From positions 1,247,327 through 1,311,326 of the forward strand of contig BFEA01000053.1 of NCBI GenBank assembly GCA_003427395.1: DNA of 64,000 nucleotides, in the 5' to 3' direction. This stretch comes from Chara braunii (taxonomy: Eukaryota; Streptophyta; Charophyceae; Charales; Characeae). Shown one piece after another: positions 45,530-56,475 of the stretch. Under the pieces are notes generated by a model. That model saw nothing but the letters and a program-made list of their open reading frames with translations. It searched no databases and was not told where the DNA came from. Each line of letters begins with the position of its first letter. The first letter of the stretch is position 1. The translations under genes and the position numbers were made by a program.

Positions 45530-46060
45530 CACAATGGTGGCCCATACCTGTGGAAAGGTGAAGATGGCAATATGGGAAATATGCCACACACTCTGATGGA
45601 TTTCGCTCCCACTGCACACACAACGTTTTGCGTTCTATGTCGGTGGTAGAGAAGAGAAAAGCCACACACCTGGTCGCGGTGTTGGAACACGACTACGAAA
45701 ACAACTGCGGGCCGAACAAAAGGCCGGGGGTATGGGGATGGAATGACAGCAGGAAGATGCAGGCACGATGAGCTCCTACAAAATGATCAGCTATGGCATG
45801 CAGGACGGGCAGCGATGGTTGCCTTTGGGTAGCACGATGGTGGGTATGCAGATGGCCATGCGTTCAATGTGGGTGGCAGAGAATAGGACTTCGCCTCGCT
45901 GTCGGGATACGATTTGAGCACAACTACGAGTGGAACAAAGGAGCGGCTATGGGGATGGAATGACAACGGGGATTCCTACAAAAGAGTCGGGTATGGCATC
46001 AACCACTGCATGGTAGGAACAAGCATCAACTTTTATGTCCAACGACAGCCACCGTATGAA
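45530..46060. repeat. Imperfect tandem duplication (~250 bp)
   Basis: GGTAGCACAATGGTGG...ATGTCGGTGGTAGAGAA...GGTATGGGGATGGAATGACAGCAGG...CTCCTACAAAATGATC is repeated as GGTAGCACGATGGTGG...ATGTGGGTGGCAGAGAA...GCTATGGGGATGGAATGACAACGGGG...TCCTACAAAAGAGTC. It lies upstream (on the minus strand) of the trihelix pseudogene start and may be its duplicated 5' region. Confidence 0.7.
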
Positions 46061-46137
46061 ACTTTGAGGTAACACGGCCACACGGTGTACTTGAAAATGG
46101 GCGGTCGTGATTCGGCCGATTCACGCTTCCTCCGCAG

Positions 46138-46273
46138 GCCATCAACTTTTTTCACGTTCGAACTGGCCGCCTCCGGGACTACTTGGACCTGCCCTGTGTT
46201 GACGACCTACTAGACGAGAGTGTCACACAGGCGTTGGAACCAGGGACATTCCTCCACAAACCACCCCACATGG
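46138..46273 (+). pseudogene. Exon-like fragment ending at poly(A)
   Basis: After a pyrimidine-rich stretch and CAG (46,135-46,137), a frame reads AINFFHVRTGRLRDYLDLP, then VDDLLDESVTQALEPGTFLH, and reaches PPHME. An A20 run (46,274-46,293) follows directly. The peptide composition is natural but I do not recognise it. Direct fusion to poly(A) could mean a truncated retrocopy, or chance. Confidence 0.3.
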
Positions 46274-46293
46274 AAAAAAAAAAAAAAAAAAAA

Positions 46294-46769
46294 TTAAAGC
46301 CCACCTTTTTAGGATGATGGACCGGGTCGACGTCTTCGGGCCTCATCCCACCCTACTTAGGATAAGTAAAATATCAATTTTCAGCGTATCCCACCTTGTT
46401 CCTTGAACCACGGGGCTCCAATGTGAACAGAGGGATGAGAAAACGGTTTAGGACGTGGTGTTCGTGGAGTGAATGTCGGGAAGTTGGTTTTGCCGTTTTC
46501 GGAAAAGGAACGGGCTTGTACCCTATTCCGGAAAAGATGGCGCGTTTTTATTATTATTATTATTATTTTTTTTTCTTATCCGTTGTCGGGCTTGGTTCGT
46601 TCGTGGTATCATATTTCGCTCACTTCTTTGTAGGGCATGCGGGTGGAACTGGGTTCGGGCCCAGAAATGTCCGTTGGAAATTGGAAAAGCAGTCCAACTT
46701 CGCAGACTGCCCAACAAAGGCTGCCGCCACTCGCACAAGATATCATGCAATAACGAAACGGTGGAGTTC
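46294..46769. other. Spacer before the LINE head
   Basis: Unique sequence with an ATT-type microsatellite (46,549-46,566) and T10 (46,567-46,576). A plus-strand frame crosses it but has no recognised content. Confidence 0.4.
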
Positions 46770-47115
46770 GCAGCCTGTCCGGGGTGTGTTTTCCCCCCTT
46801 GAGACATTTTCGTCGTCCTTCATTATACCGGTCGATGATTCGAGCTCGTTTGGTCATTGGAAGGTTCGAAAAATGCAGGGAGGTGCAGGCACGATACTTT
46901 GGGGGGGGGGGGTAGTTTCTTTGAAAAATATGGGAGCGGTAGCTCCTCGTGAGGCCCCGCATTGAGTTTTGGTCGAAACGGTGGCAAACCAGCGTCAGAG
47001 TGGATCTTCGGGGGGGGGTGGCAGCTTCTTTGAAAATTGCGGGACCTGTAGCTGCCTGTGGGTCCGCGCGCTGGGTTTTGGTCGAAACGGTGGCAAATCA
47101 GCGGCAGATAGTGCC
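46770..47115 (+). repeat. LINE head monomers, first array
   Basis: A full unit (GAGACATTTTCGTCGTCCTTC ... CGAAAAATGCAGG ... CTTTGAAAAATATGGGAGCGGTAGC ... TTTTGGTCGAAACGGTGGCAAA) is followed by a partial unit. The same ~220-235-bp unit forms the array at 51,842-52,475. Because it precedes a LINE on the same strand it may act as a repeated internal promoter, as monomers do in mouse L1; that role is inference. Confidence 0.7.
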
Positions 47116-47545
47116 CGTCCGGGAAAAGGAAGGACAATGGGAGGTGGGCCTAACCGCCCCCCATGCTAAACACGGGGAAATCACCTTGCAAGGATGGTTC
47201 TCGATACTCCCCCTCTGGCCCCCAACAGGGGAAGGTTTGTTCAAATCTGACCTTAGATCCTATGTAAAAAAAAAACTCCAGGCGGGTGTTGTCGCCATGA
47301 GAGTGGTAACATCCGGATAACAAAACATTGCTGAAAGAACTGTATATGTCCTCTGTGACCCTAACAAGGAGGTGGGCTTCAAGTGGGTAACAAGGATCTC
47401 ACTGCTTGATCTGCAACTTCTCAAAATCCGACCAAGCGACACCTGGTCAAAAAAGGAAGTGCGGGACGTTTTCATCAGACTCCTCAAAGAGGGACCTCTT
47501 TCGAGGTCAGAGGACTGGAATATCATGGACTGGACACGTCTCTAA
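47116..47545 (+). pseudogene. LINE ORF1-like remnant
   Basis: Two in-phase open stretches give KEGQWEVGLTAPHAKHGEIT, KKKLQAGVVAMRVVTSG, a TAA, then RTVYVLCDPNKEVGFKWVTR and LLDLQLLKIRPSDTWSKKEV. The position between the head monomers and the endonuclease motif fits ORF1. The content has no zinc knuckle that I can see, so the assignment is by place. Confidence 0.45.
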
Positions 47546-47599
47546 GAACTATATGGAAATATATGGCAAAAAGGGATGAACAATGGATTACATTAGATC

Positions 47600-50500
47600 C
47601 CTGTATAACAAAGATAAAAATTGGGCAAAGGCCGATCTAGATTTACGGTCCTTGAATGTAAATGGCCTCGCATGAACCCATCCATCCAAAAAATAAGCCA
47701 TCTGGGATCATATAAGGGGGGCTTGGCTACCACAAACTGAACACATCATTATTATCACTCCCAAATTTTCAGGAACATATTAGAGAATCTTGGGCATACT
47801 GGCAAACTCATAGGTAGACCCTCTGCAATGACGTTCTATGGTTTAGCAATGGACTGGCCTTTTTGGCTAGGAAATGTGGTGAATTTTCAAAAGTTCTAGC
47901 GGCCAAACGACATTTTGATGAAATGGCACAATATCAGTTAAACCAATTGAAACAGCCGAAGGAAAATGTGAATCAAGAATCAGAGGACCTTTCCATTGCG
48001 ATTCAGTCAGTAGAAACCCGATTAGTATCATGTATGGAACACCGTTGGCAAGGCGCTCGCATCAGGGGAAAAATATGAAAACATAGAACAAAAGGATTGA
48101 TGGACTCTCGTTTCTTTGTCATGGTCAGGACAAGAACAAGGAGAACCATTATTGAGGTCTTGGAGGACCAAACTTAGGAACGGGCCCAACTGGTTACCGA
48201 TACCCCACAGTGTGTTTACATCGCCCAAAGTTTCTTTCAAGAGTTTTTCAAATCAAAATGCAAGTGTCAACCAAAAGATCAAAGGCGAAAAGAAATCGAC
48301 GATTTTCTTACCCTCTACAAAACAGCCTTTCGGAGGAGCAGAAGGAAATGCTAGAGAAACCCCTCGAGAGGTCTGAGATATGGACAACCCTCATGCAAAT
48401 AGAGGAGGAAAAGACCCCGGGCATTGATGAGCTACGAAAGGAATTTGGGGGATCTATGTAGAACCCTCTATCACAGTACCTGATGACTTACTACCATGCC
48501 ATCTGGGAGTTAGGGCAAATGGGGGAGGTGGTGGGGCAAGAGGTGTTATCTCTCTTGTACAAGAAAGGTGATAAAACCAATATTTGAAACTACCGGCCTA
48601 TTTCCCTGCTGACAGTGGTATACAAAATGGCGGCGAAAGCCTTGGCAAACCGCATGATCCCAATAATGGAGGATATCATTCACCTAGCACAAACCGACTT
48701 TATCAAAAACAGAAAAATACAACATAATATCATTTTAATAAATGAGGTAATAAAATTGTCGCGTCAGTCTAAGCACAATGTGGCGATAATTTTCACCGAC
48801 TTTGAAAAAACCTATGACCACGTAGACTGGTTTTTTCTTGACAAATGTCTAGAAAAACTAAACTTTGGCCCTTGTTTCAGGAGGTGGGTGGAAATTTTGC
48901 ATCGTAGTGCCACAACGAGGGTGTAGGTAAATGGGAGGCTGCCCCCCCCCCCATTTGTTTAAAATGCTCGGTACGCCAAGGAGACTCGATTGCCCCTTTT
49001 CCATTTGTTATAATCATGGAGGCGCTGGCAGCAAACCGGAGAGCACATAAAAAAATTCAAAGAATAAGGGTAACCTTTATCCCAAAGAGGTAGTCTCAAT
49101 TTGCTCTTTGTTTGCAGATAACCTCACCATTATGGTCGACGCATCGCCTGAAAATATAAGAGAAATCAAAGTGTTGATGGATCGTTTTTGCACCCTATCA
49201 GATATGAGAGTGAACTGGGGAAGCAAGACTGAGGGATGGTGGATCCATTACCAGGGGTGTAGACCACCAGAGTCTCCGCAGGTAAGATGGGTACCAACCA
49301 ACTCACCCATCAGAATCTTGGGGATACAGATGTTTGTTGAGGGTTGTCCACCAACCAATGATGAATGGTTAACACAACCAGTCTTGGAAAAATTGACACG
49401 GTGGAAGGATCAACACACATCATTAATGGGAAGGGCTCTTGTTATCAATAATGTGTTGTTGGCATTTTTGTGGTATAAGGCAACTATTTGGTCACTTAAC
49501 GGGACAGCACTGCGCCCCCTCCAAAGACAGGTAGCTGCCTTTCTCTAAAGAGGAAACCACGAGTGTAAAAACATGATTAGTAGAGTCGCTTGGCATGCAA
49601 TCATCTAGCCAAAATCCAAGGGAGGTTTGAGGACCTTAGATCCTGCCACGCAGGTCATAGCCCTGACCCTAAAATGGGTTAAAAACCTCATTTTCAATAC
49701 AGATATTCCTTGGCAACAGTTGGCCCTACAACAGATCAGAAGGCTGGTTCCACCCACCCCTGAGAGCATAGACGTGATCGGATGGCTAAATGACAGATAT
49801 TGGACTATACCAAGAAAAGCAATGAGAACCAATGAGAAACAGGAATCTAATAAACGAGCGGTAAGGACAAACATAAAAAATGACCCTTTTTAGACCACAC
49901 TTCTTAGGACGTGGCGCAACCTACCGCTCCCGGACAAGGTAACCCCACGACGGTGGGAAGAGGTGTATCGGCAGCCGCTATTTGGGAACCGGTGGGTTAC
50001 CGACTCTCGAGGCGCAGTCTTTCTCTGCCCCGAAATCCCTTGGAATGGTGGGTAATTAGGGGCGTTCTTAGAGTGGGGGATATTTGGGATAAGGACACCA
50101 GAGACTGGATCACTGAATCCCAGTTGAGGGAGCGGCTGCGATATTGTCACAATATTGGAGAAGCTCTTAAAAAAATTATCTTCTCGTTACCACTAGACTG
50201 GGTAAGGATTCTGAGGAAAGGGCGAACCCCGGACGAAAGTGATTTGGTAGGGATCAGAGGATGTGTGGATCGGGTGGGAAATGTGATGGTGTTAGGCCGC
50301 CCGGATGGAGAGGTGTTGGTGAATCTCTTTGAGAACAAGAGCAAAACAGACTAGTTAGAACGCATCCGAAAGAGACAAGGTGACTTCAAGAAGAGGAAAT
50401 CTTTCGAATTAGGGTGCTAAAAGAAGGAGAACAGTGGTCGGCGTACAGACCCGATACCTCGATTGCATACCTGGCATTTGATCCGACCTCTTGGGTCTGG

Positions 50501-51200
50501 ACCACTCAGCTGGGCAGAGGTAAGACGGGAAAACAACAGATCCACTCAGTGACAGTTAAGGGAGCTTATCGTCTACTGCGTCCAACGGTGAATCTCAGAA
50601 ATGTAGTAAGAGAGCGTTGGATGAGACACCTGAATCTGGAAAGGAATACTTTGCGTCTCATCAAGTGGTTTAGGCTTAGTTAATCGTTGTCAACCAAGAT
50701 TGTGTCCTTGCAATGGCAGGTGGAACACCGCTGTCTGCCCACAAATGACTAGCTGATTGATCGCACATATTAGAACAGAAGGGCCTTGCTCTCCCCTGGT
50801 GCAAACTATGTGCGACATCATACCCTACCAGGTGGAGACCAGAAACAATTGATCTTTTTACAATGCCCTGGGTCAGTCTGGTTATGAAGAAAGTGGGATC
50901 GAATATGGCACTTGTTAGGCGCTACAATCCCTTGGACGTGGAACTGCAAACCTATCTTGTGTGAAACTTAGCAGCCCGAACAAGCGAGCAATTTTGAGAG
51001 AAACTTGTTCGCAGTGGGACGTAGAGCAATCTTTTGGGCAATCTGGTGGAAAAGGTGCATTAGGGAGATGGACGGAGTCTGCGTTGAGGGATCGGCTGTC
51101 ATAGAGACAATCAAACACCAGATCCAGGTAGACCTTATGTTTCAATGGGAAAAAATAATGGAAAAAATAGCCTTCATACACTCAAAAGCATAAATTCATA
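47600..51200 (+). pseudogene. LINE ORF2 (endonuclease trace, RT, zf-RVT), inactive
   Basis: It opens with DLRSLNVNGLA, the first strand of the APE-type endonuclease, followed by AIWDHIRGAWLPQTEHIII. Most of the remaining endonuclease is absent. RT blocks follow: NYRPISLLTVVYKMAAKALAN (near 48,600), DFIKNRKIQHNIILINEVIK, FTDFEKTYDHVDW, SVRQGDSIAPF, and FADN (49,111-49,122) where FADD is required. Next is the LINE-typical RILGIQMF...LTRW...SLMGRALVINNVL. The C-terminal part has GAYRLLRP, WCKLCA and LQCPGSVWLW, a zf-RVT-like module, then AIFWAIWWKRC. Many stops and shifts. ORF2 would nick target DNA and copy LINE RNA into it. Confidence 0.8.
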
Positions 51201-51823
51201 TTGCAAATTCAATCCTTTTGTATGGATTGGCTGGGAGGGGAACAAGGAGGTTGGATAGCGAATGTTCAGTGGAAAGGGGGGGAGGGAGGGGAAGGAAGGA
51301 TTGGGGAAAAGTTGGAAAGGAACTACCACCCCTACTTTCATGATTGGACGAGAGTTGAACCTTCCACCCCGTTGCAACCTCTTTCAGACTTTCCTGATCT
51401 CTTCCCGTCGGCTGCGAACTCGATGGTCGAGTCTCAGTGGTATGCGGGTGCCTAAAAAAAGGTCATCTATGGATGTAGGATGAGATCATTTCTTCAAATT
51501 GTCTGTTTTTTCTGCTCATTTTTCACTAGTAGGGGGAGGGAGGAACTAGTGTGTAGCAGCAGGCATCTGGCACCGGGTTCAGGGTGAAGAGGTTCCCTCT
51601 CTCTCCAATAGCCTGCTTAGTCAATCCCCTGGATCCCAAGGTAATCAATGTTGGCAGAAACCTCACACAATCCTGTTTTGATACATTCCAAACTCGTTTT
51701 GTATATGGGATGCTGGACCCGTTTTCCAGCAGGTGCTGCTCCCCACCAATAGATGGAGCCTCTTCCCAGGTGCTAGTGGTGTCTGCTCTTATCAGCACCA
51801 CTTACACTGGCGGGGGCGTTTTG
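51201..51823 (+). other. LINE 3' tract
   Basis: Between the end of the recognisable zf-RVT region and the poly(A) run. It contains a G-rich patch at about 51,277-51,300. No gene is seen; it is probably a 3' untranslated region. Confidence 0.45.
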
Positions 51824-51841
51824 AAAAAAAAAAAAAAAAAA

Positions 51842-52475
51842 GGTGGAAAAGTTCACACCCGGTCAAGGGTGCGTTTCTCCCCCCTGAGACATTTTCCCCT
51901 CGAGACATTTTCGTCGTCCTTCATTATACCGGTCGTTGATTCGGGCTCGTTTGGTCGTTGGAAGGTTCGAAAAATGCAGGCAGGTGCAGGCACGATACTT
52001 TGGGGGGGGTGGCAGTTTCTTTGAAAAATGTGGGACCGGTAACCGCCCGTGGGCTGCACGCTGGGTTTTGGTTGAAACGTTAGCAAAGCAGTGGCACGGT
52101 GGAAAACTTTGCAGCCCGTCGTGGGTGCGTTTTCCGCCCCTGAGACATTTTCGTCGTCCTTCGTTATACTGGTCGTTGATTCGGGCTCGTTTGGTCGTTG
52201 GAAGGTTCGAAAAATGCAGGCAGGTGCAGGCACGACACTTTGGGAGGTGGTGGCAGTTTCTTTGAAAAATGCGGGACAGGTAGCTGCCCGTAGGACCATA
52301 CGCTAGGTTTTGATCGAAATAGTGGCAAAGTTGCGACAGGGTGGATCTTTGGGGGGGGGTGGCAGTTTCTTTGAAAAATGCGGGACCGGTAGTTGCCCAT
52401 GGGACCACGCTTTGGGTTTCTGCATTGCATTTGCAAGTGCAAACAGATGTGCCTAAATGTGGACATATTCAATTC
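51842..52475 (+). repeat. LINE head monomers, second array
   Basis: The array starts directly after the LINE poly(A) run with GTGGAAAAGTTCACACCCGGTC, equivalent to GTGGAAAACTTTGCAGCCCGTC in the next unit (about 52,099). Two full units and a part follow, all in LINE orientation. No LINE coding follows; the sequence passes to unrelated repeats at about 52,480. Confidence 0.75.
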
Positions 52476-52479
52476 CCCA

Positions 52480-53459
52480 CACGTTCAGCGCCCGATTGAG
52501 TGAGTCGAATGTGACAAAATAACTTTTATTTAATTATAAAAAAAAAACTTACAACAACAAATGCACAGGTCTTGTCCAAATAAAAAGGAGAAATTGCATA
52601 TCATAGATGATGCCATATTGAATAGGAGAGTCCTGGAGTTGGGAACCGCAGGCCCACACACCGCAGGAAAATCAAGGGCGGGCAGGACCGCTTTACAAAA
52701 ATTGGCGAAGGAGAAAACGACTCTCCTCAGACCGGCTGATGAAGCGACTTGTGTGCATGAAGATTTGCTTATGCACTTAGCGCTGCAGGAGGGCACGCGA
52801 CGGAAAGAGGATCGAGGGAAATCCAGCAGATCCAACAAGTCCAACAACTTGCGTCGACTGCTGCTCTGCCAGTCACTTATACTGTCGCGGGTAGTGGGAG
52901 AAGTGTCATGAGGGCTGACGACGTCCAAATGCACCTCGGGTGAGTTCCGGGTCGCTAGTCCCATTCAAACCTTAGCCAGATAGCCCGCAACCTCCAAAGT
53001 CCAACTGCTGAGTTCGTGGTCTCATTTGTGCCTTGACCAAAATAGCTTGCAGCCTGTGGAGTTCAATCGTCGAGGCCGTAGCCTGTCGAGGGTATTCCAA
53101 TGCACATCGTAGATGTCCGAAATCCAGGGTTGCAAAGAAGTTGTGCGACCGAGGAGAGTGGGAATCCTAACCGAACAAGTTGATAACTGTTAGTATGTGT
53201 TGATGGTGACTGGGAAGTTAGGAAGGCAACCACGTGTGGTTGCAAGACAATTGTTGCACAGGTCTTCTCCAAATAAAAAAAAGAAATTACGTACCATAGA
53301 TGGTGTCAGATTGAATAGGAGAGTCCTAGAGTTGGGAGCCGCAACCCAAACATCTCCTGGGCCACCCCATGTCCCCTCATCGTGCCGCAAGTGACATTGT
53401 CGTCTTGCAGGGAATGGTGGAACGAGCGTATCCACGATGGAAGTTAGCGGCAGAAGAGG
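52480..53459. repeat. Two copies of an undescribed repeat
   Basis: A word series GCACAGGTCTTGTCCAAATAAAAAGGAGAAATT...ATTGAATAGGAGAGTCCTGGAGTTGGGA occurs at about 52,563-52,650 and again at 53,258-53,342. A second part, AATTGGCGAAGGAGAAAACGACTCTCC...GAGGGAAATCCA (52,700-52,824), recurs at 63,876-64,000. Short frames on both strands change between copies, so coding is not supported. Confidence 0.7.
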
Positions 53460-54364
53460 AGCACTCTAATGCATGAAGGAAACTACGAGAGCGGATACGA
53501 GTGGTGTAGTAATATTATAGATCAATTTGGTTATGGTCGACGATGGTGTAACGGGATGCGGAAATTGCTACTTGGATTGAACGAGTGGTTGGAGAGAAAC
53601 AGGGTTGGGCGGGATTGTATGAGCTCCATCGATCTAGATATCCTATCTTTCACAAGCAGTCGATGGTTAGTTGAGGTTGAAGGTCGTTGTCGGACAGCTG
53701 TGTGAGGGAACTCTTATTGTATCGCCATCGAAAGTTGATTCGGCGGTAAACTGCCTAAGTAATAGTTTCCGGTTGTTTGGGAGGGAGAGCGATGATCCTT
53801 GTCAGAGTGGATGCGTGAAATCTTTCCAAAAGGCATATCGTGAGTATGCATTAGAGAGGGGGGTGACGAAGGAATTAGCGCGACCTTTGCGATGGAAAAA
53901 ATTAGGGATTGTTATAAATTATATGAGAAATAAGATTCTTACATTGAAGGGGATGATGACAATTGAAGCTTATAGAAATGCTCCAATCTTCTTATATCTA
54001 TGGAAGACTTGGCAACGTTGTAGGGAAGGATTGTGTTTACAATATGATTAATGTTAGGAAGAGGGCAGTAAGACCTGGTTATACAAAGACTGATCGACAG
54101 GGTGCAAGATTTTTGGTAAGGTTGGGGGACCCCGCAGGGGGAGAAGAAACCATTTTGGGAATTTTGTGTAAATTGGTGGTTGCATATGGGCAGATAGAGC
54201 AAGATATCAGAGTCGGTTACTTGTTTCGGGACCGAAGTGGTGGTGGTGCGCTCGGAGGAAGTGGTTTCAATAAAAGGATTGAAAAGTGGTTTGGAGAGGC
54301 AGGGGTGTATGAAGGGGAGACAGATCACAGTTTCCGAGGGTCGAAAAGAAAACGTGAGAGTTAG
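53460..54364 (+). pseudogene. DIRS-type tyrosine recombinase
   Basis: Three overlapping frames (53,469-53,705, 53,671-54,051, 53,963-54,364) read as one protein with two shifts. An N-terminal helical part contains DCMSSIDLDILSFTSSRW, VSPSKVDSAVNCLSNSFRLF and SGCVKSFQKAYREYALERGV. Then come the arm LYLWKTWQR and VGKDC, where the first catalytic Arg is expected. The core has GYLFRDRSGGG, GFNKRIEKWFGEAGVYEGET and DHSFR (HxxR at 54,326-54,337). The frame ends soon after, before any catalytic Tyr. The family joins circular element DNA to the genome by strand exchange. Confidence 0.75.
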
Positions 54365-54459
54365 GTCTTGAATAGGACGGCTTTAAGGTCAAAAATGGGA
54401 TGCACTCGCGGACTGGGTAAACAGAAGAGAGGAGATGTGAGAATTTTGAAAGACCAAAG

Positions 54460-55240
54460 TATTTGAAGCTGCAAAAGTTTTGGAAACCAGGTTGGTTTGG
54501 GGGAGTCATGTACTATGAGGAGACCAAAGGCAGGGGAGAGCATTGTACGAGAGATGATTGGGTTTAAAAAGGATGCGGGAGGAAAATTTTATCTGTAAGG
54601 TTCTCTTGGTAGTGAGTTCCAATCGAGAAAGAGGGCTTCTATATTGAGCGCAAGATTTGACCATGTTCTGGATATGAATGATGGCCAGACATGATGGTAG
54701 TCGAAAGCGAAGAAATCTATGGACGAAACATCCAATGTATTGAAGATAGTCTTGAGAACATGAGAGGAGATGCCTCAATCAGAATTATCTTCTCTTTTGG
54801 AAACATGATCTGCGAATTGGTTGAGTTCACGTGGAATCCTGATAGGGTTGAGAAGAGTGTTGCAGGTGATTAGTATTGAGACGATATCTCGAGGTCAAGG
54901 ATTAAATAATGGATCAGAGGAGCGCATGTTGGCGAGAAGGCAGCAGGCGGTATGGTTATCGAGATGAAGTCTAATTGAGGTGGATAGTAAGAGATCCCTA
55001 TGGTTGTTGGAAAGGAAGTTGAAAGTTTGAAGAACTGCAAACAATTCCCGGTGGGTGGAGGACGAGGCGAGAAGAGAGGGGGGAAGACATTCGTTGAAGG
55101 CAATTTCTTGATTTTGAAGAGTTCTGATTACTGTTGCAATTTGCGTGCATGATGAGTTTGTTGCGATGACGAGAGTGGTTTTTCTGATCGTCCAAAGACG
55201 TCCCGGGAGATAAGAGAGGTGGTGGAGCCACCAATTTAGG
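54460..55240 (-). pseudogene. DIRS RNase H and post-RNase H module
   Basis: The minus strand reads TTLVIATNSSCTQIATVI, then SSTHRELFAVLQTFNFL, RLHLDNHTACCLLANM and LNQFADHVSKRE. This is the DIRS RNase H series with the Glu, second Asp and last Asp in place; the first Asp position is Asn (IATNSS). It continues with SIDFFAFDYHHVWPSFIS, ALFLDWNSLP, FPPASFLNPIISR and KPTWFPKLLQL, the conserved DIRS segment following RNase H. Stops and frame changes are present. Confidence 0.75.
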
Positions 55241-56255
55241 TCAAGGAGAAAGTCATTGGAAGTAGAGATTATCGAGTCTCAGTTTGCGGGTGAGATAAAG
55301 TCATAAAGGGAGGATAAAAAGAGAGGGGCGGGGAGGAAAGTTTTTGTAAGGGATGCTAATTTTCCTGCTAGCTTAGCCAAGGATCTGTTTGACACAGGGG
55401 AAGAGGAGACTTGGTTGATGAGATTCATAATTTTTTGGGTTTTGCCCTCCGTAACTCTTATTCTTTTACTATGAGAATCCAGAGTGAATCTTAGAAACTT
55501 AATAGATTGCGAGGGCAGAAAGGAACATTTGTCGATGCTGAGGAAAAAAACTAAGTTGTGAAGAAGGGCGACATAATTGAAGGTTTGCCAGATAAAGGAA
55601 GAGACAGAAGAATTTGCTAATGCAGAGTCGTCTATATAGGAGAAAATAAGTACTTTACGAATTTTGAGCTCTGTCATGATTTCCTACATAACTGTGGTGA
55701 AGATCCAGCAGGCGGATGAGACCCTTAAACAAAGTGTATTGAAGTGGTAATCGATTCCTTGCCAATTGAATGCAAAGAAGGGCGGTGTTCCGGGCGGATG
55801 GGGATGTGATAATAATCATTCTTTATGTCGAAGCAAGTGAGAAAGTTTTACGAAGAAGAACCAGAGAGGGAAGAGTGCAAATCATCAAGAAATTCATAGT
55901 GGAAATAAGGAAAGGAAAGAAAGAGATTGACGGATCTAACATCGAGTATAAATTTTGTTTTTGAAGAGTTTTCAATAGCAAACACAGGGTTGATGACAAT
56001 TGGACAAGGAGATTGTTCTATGACTTTGAACTGGAGAAGTTGGGAGACTGAGGAAGAGATGAAATCTTGGTGATGGAGAAGGAGGTTGTGATTTGGAATG
56101 ATGATTTTGGGGGGAAATTGGGGTTTGAGAATTTGCTTAAATTGGGAGGCAGAGTAGACACCCTCGAGCATACGACAGACTTCTATTTTCTTTGTAGTGG
56201 GAATGTGGTTAGTTCCTACAAAGTTTAGTTTGACACCGTACTTAATCCATTGCAA
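55241..56255 (-). pseudogene. DIRS-type reverse transcriptase
   Basis: The N-terminal piece (56,255-55,848) has LLQFKVIEQSPCPIVINPVF followed by KTKFILDVRSVNLFLSFPYF. The middle gives FDIKNDYYHIPIRPEHRPFF across a frame change. The C-terminal piece (55,677-55,279) begins before YIDD (codons 55,627-55,638). It then has the DIRS-style KCSFLPSQSIKFLRFTLDS and SLAKLAGKLASLTKTFLPAP. Order and wording are those of DIRS RTs, not gypsy or LINE. Catalytic Asps are kept but the frame is broken at least twice. Confidence 0.85.
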
Positions 56256-56475
56256 AACTGAGTGAGAGAAGCGTAGGGAGGAGGAAGAAATGAGAAGATT
56301 CCAGTTTGAAAGGGAGGGGGGGGTGGAAGATGCAAAAAAGTGGTTTGATGACCTAAGCCAAGAGGAGGGTTCTTGAAGTGCAAGAATTGTCTTGCGGAGG
56401 TCAGTGATTGATGGAGGTTTGAAAATATTGTGAAGAATCTGAGTGACTGGAGGTATGGCGAAGGGGGGGCATGCA

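Larger units (their letters stand above)
46770..51841 (+). mobile_element. Degraded plant-type LINE retrotransposon
   Basis: The layout is head monomers, ORF1-like region, a very short endonuclease remnant, reverse transcriptase, a C-terminal zf-RVT region, then a 3' tract ending in an A18 run (about 51,824-51,841). All reading frames are broken by stops and shifts, about 500-600 bases of endonuclease are missing, and the RT active site is mutated. No target duplication was identified. Confidence 0.85.
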
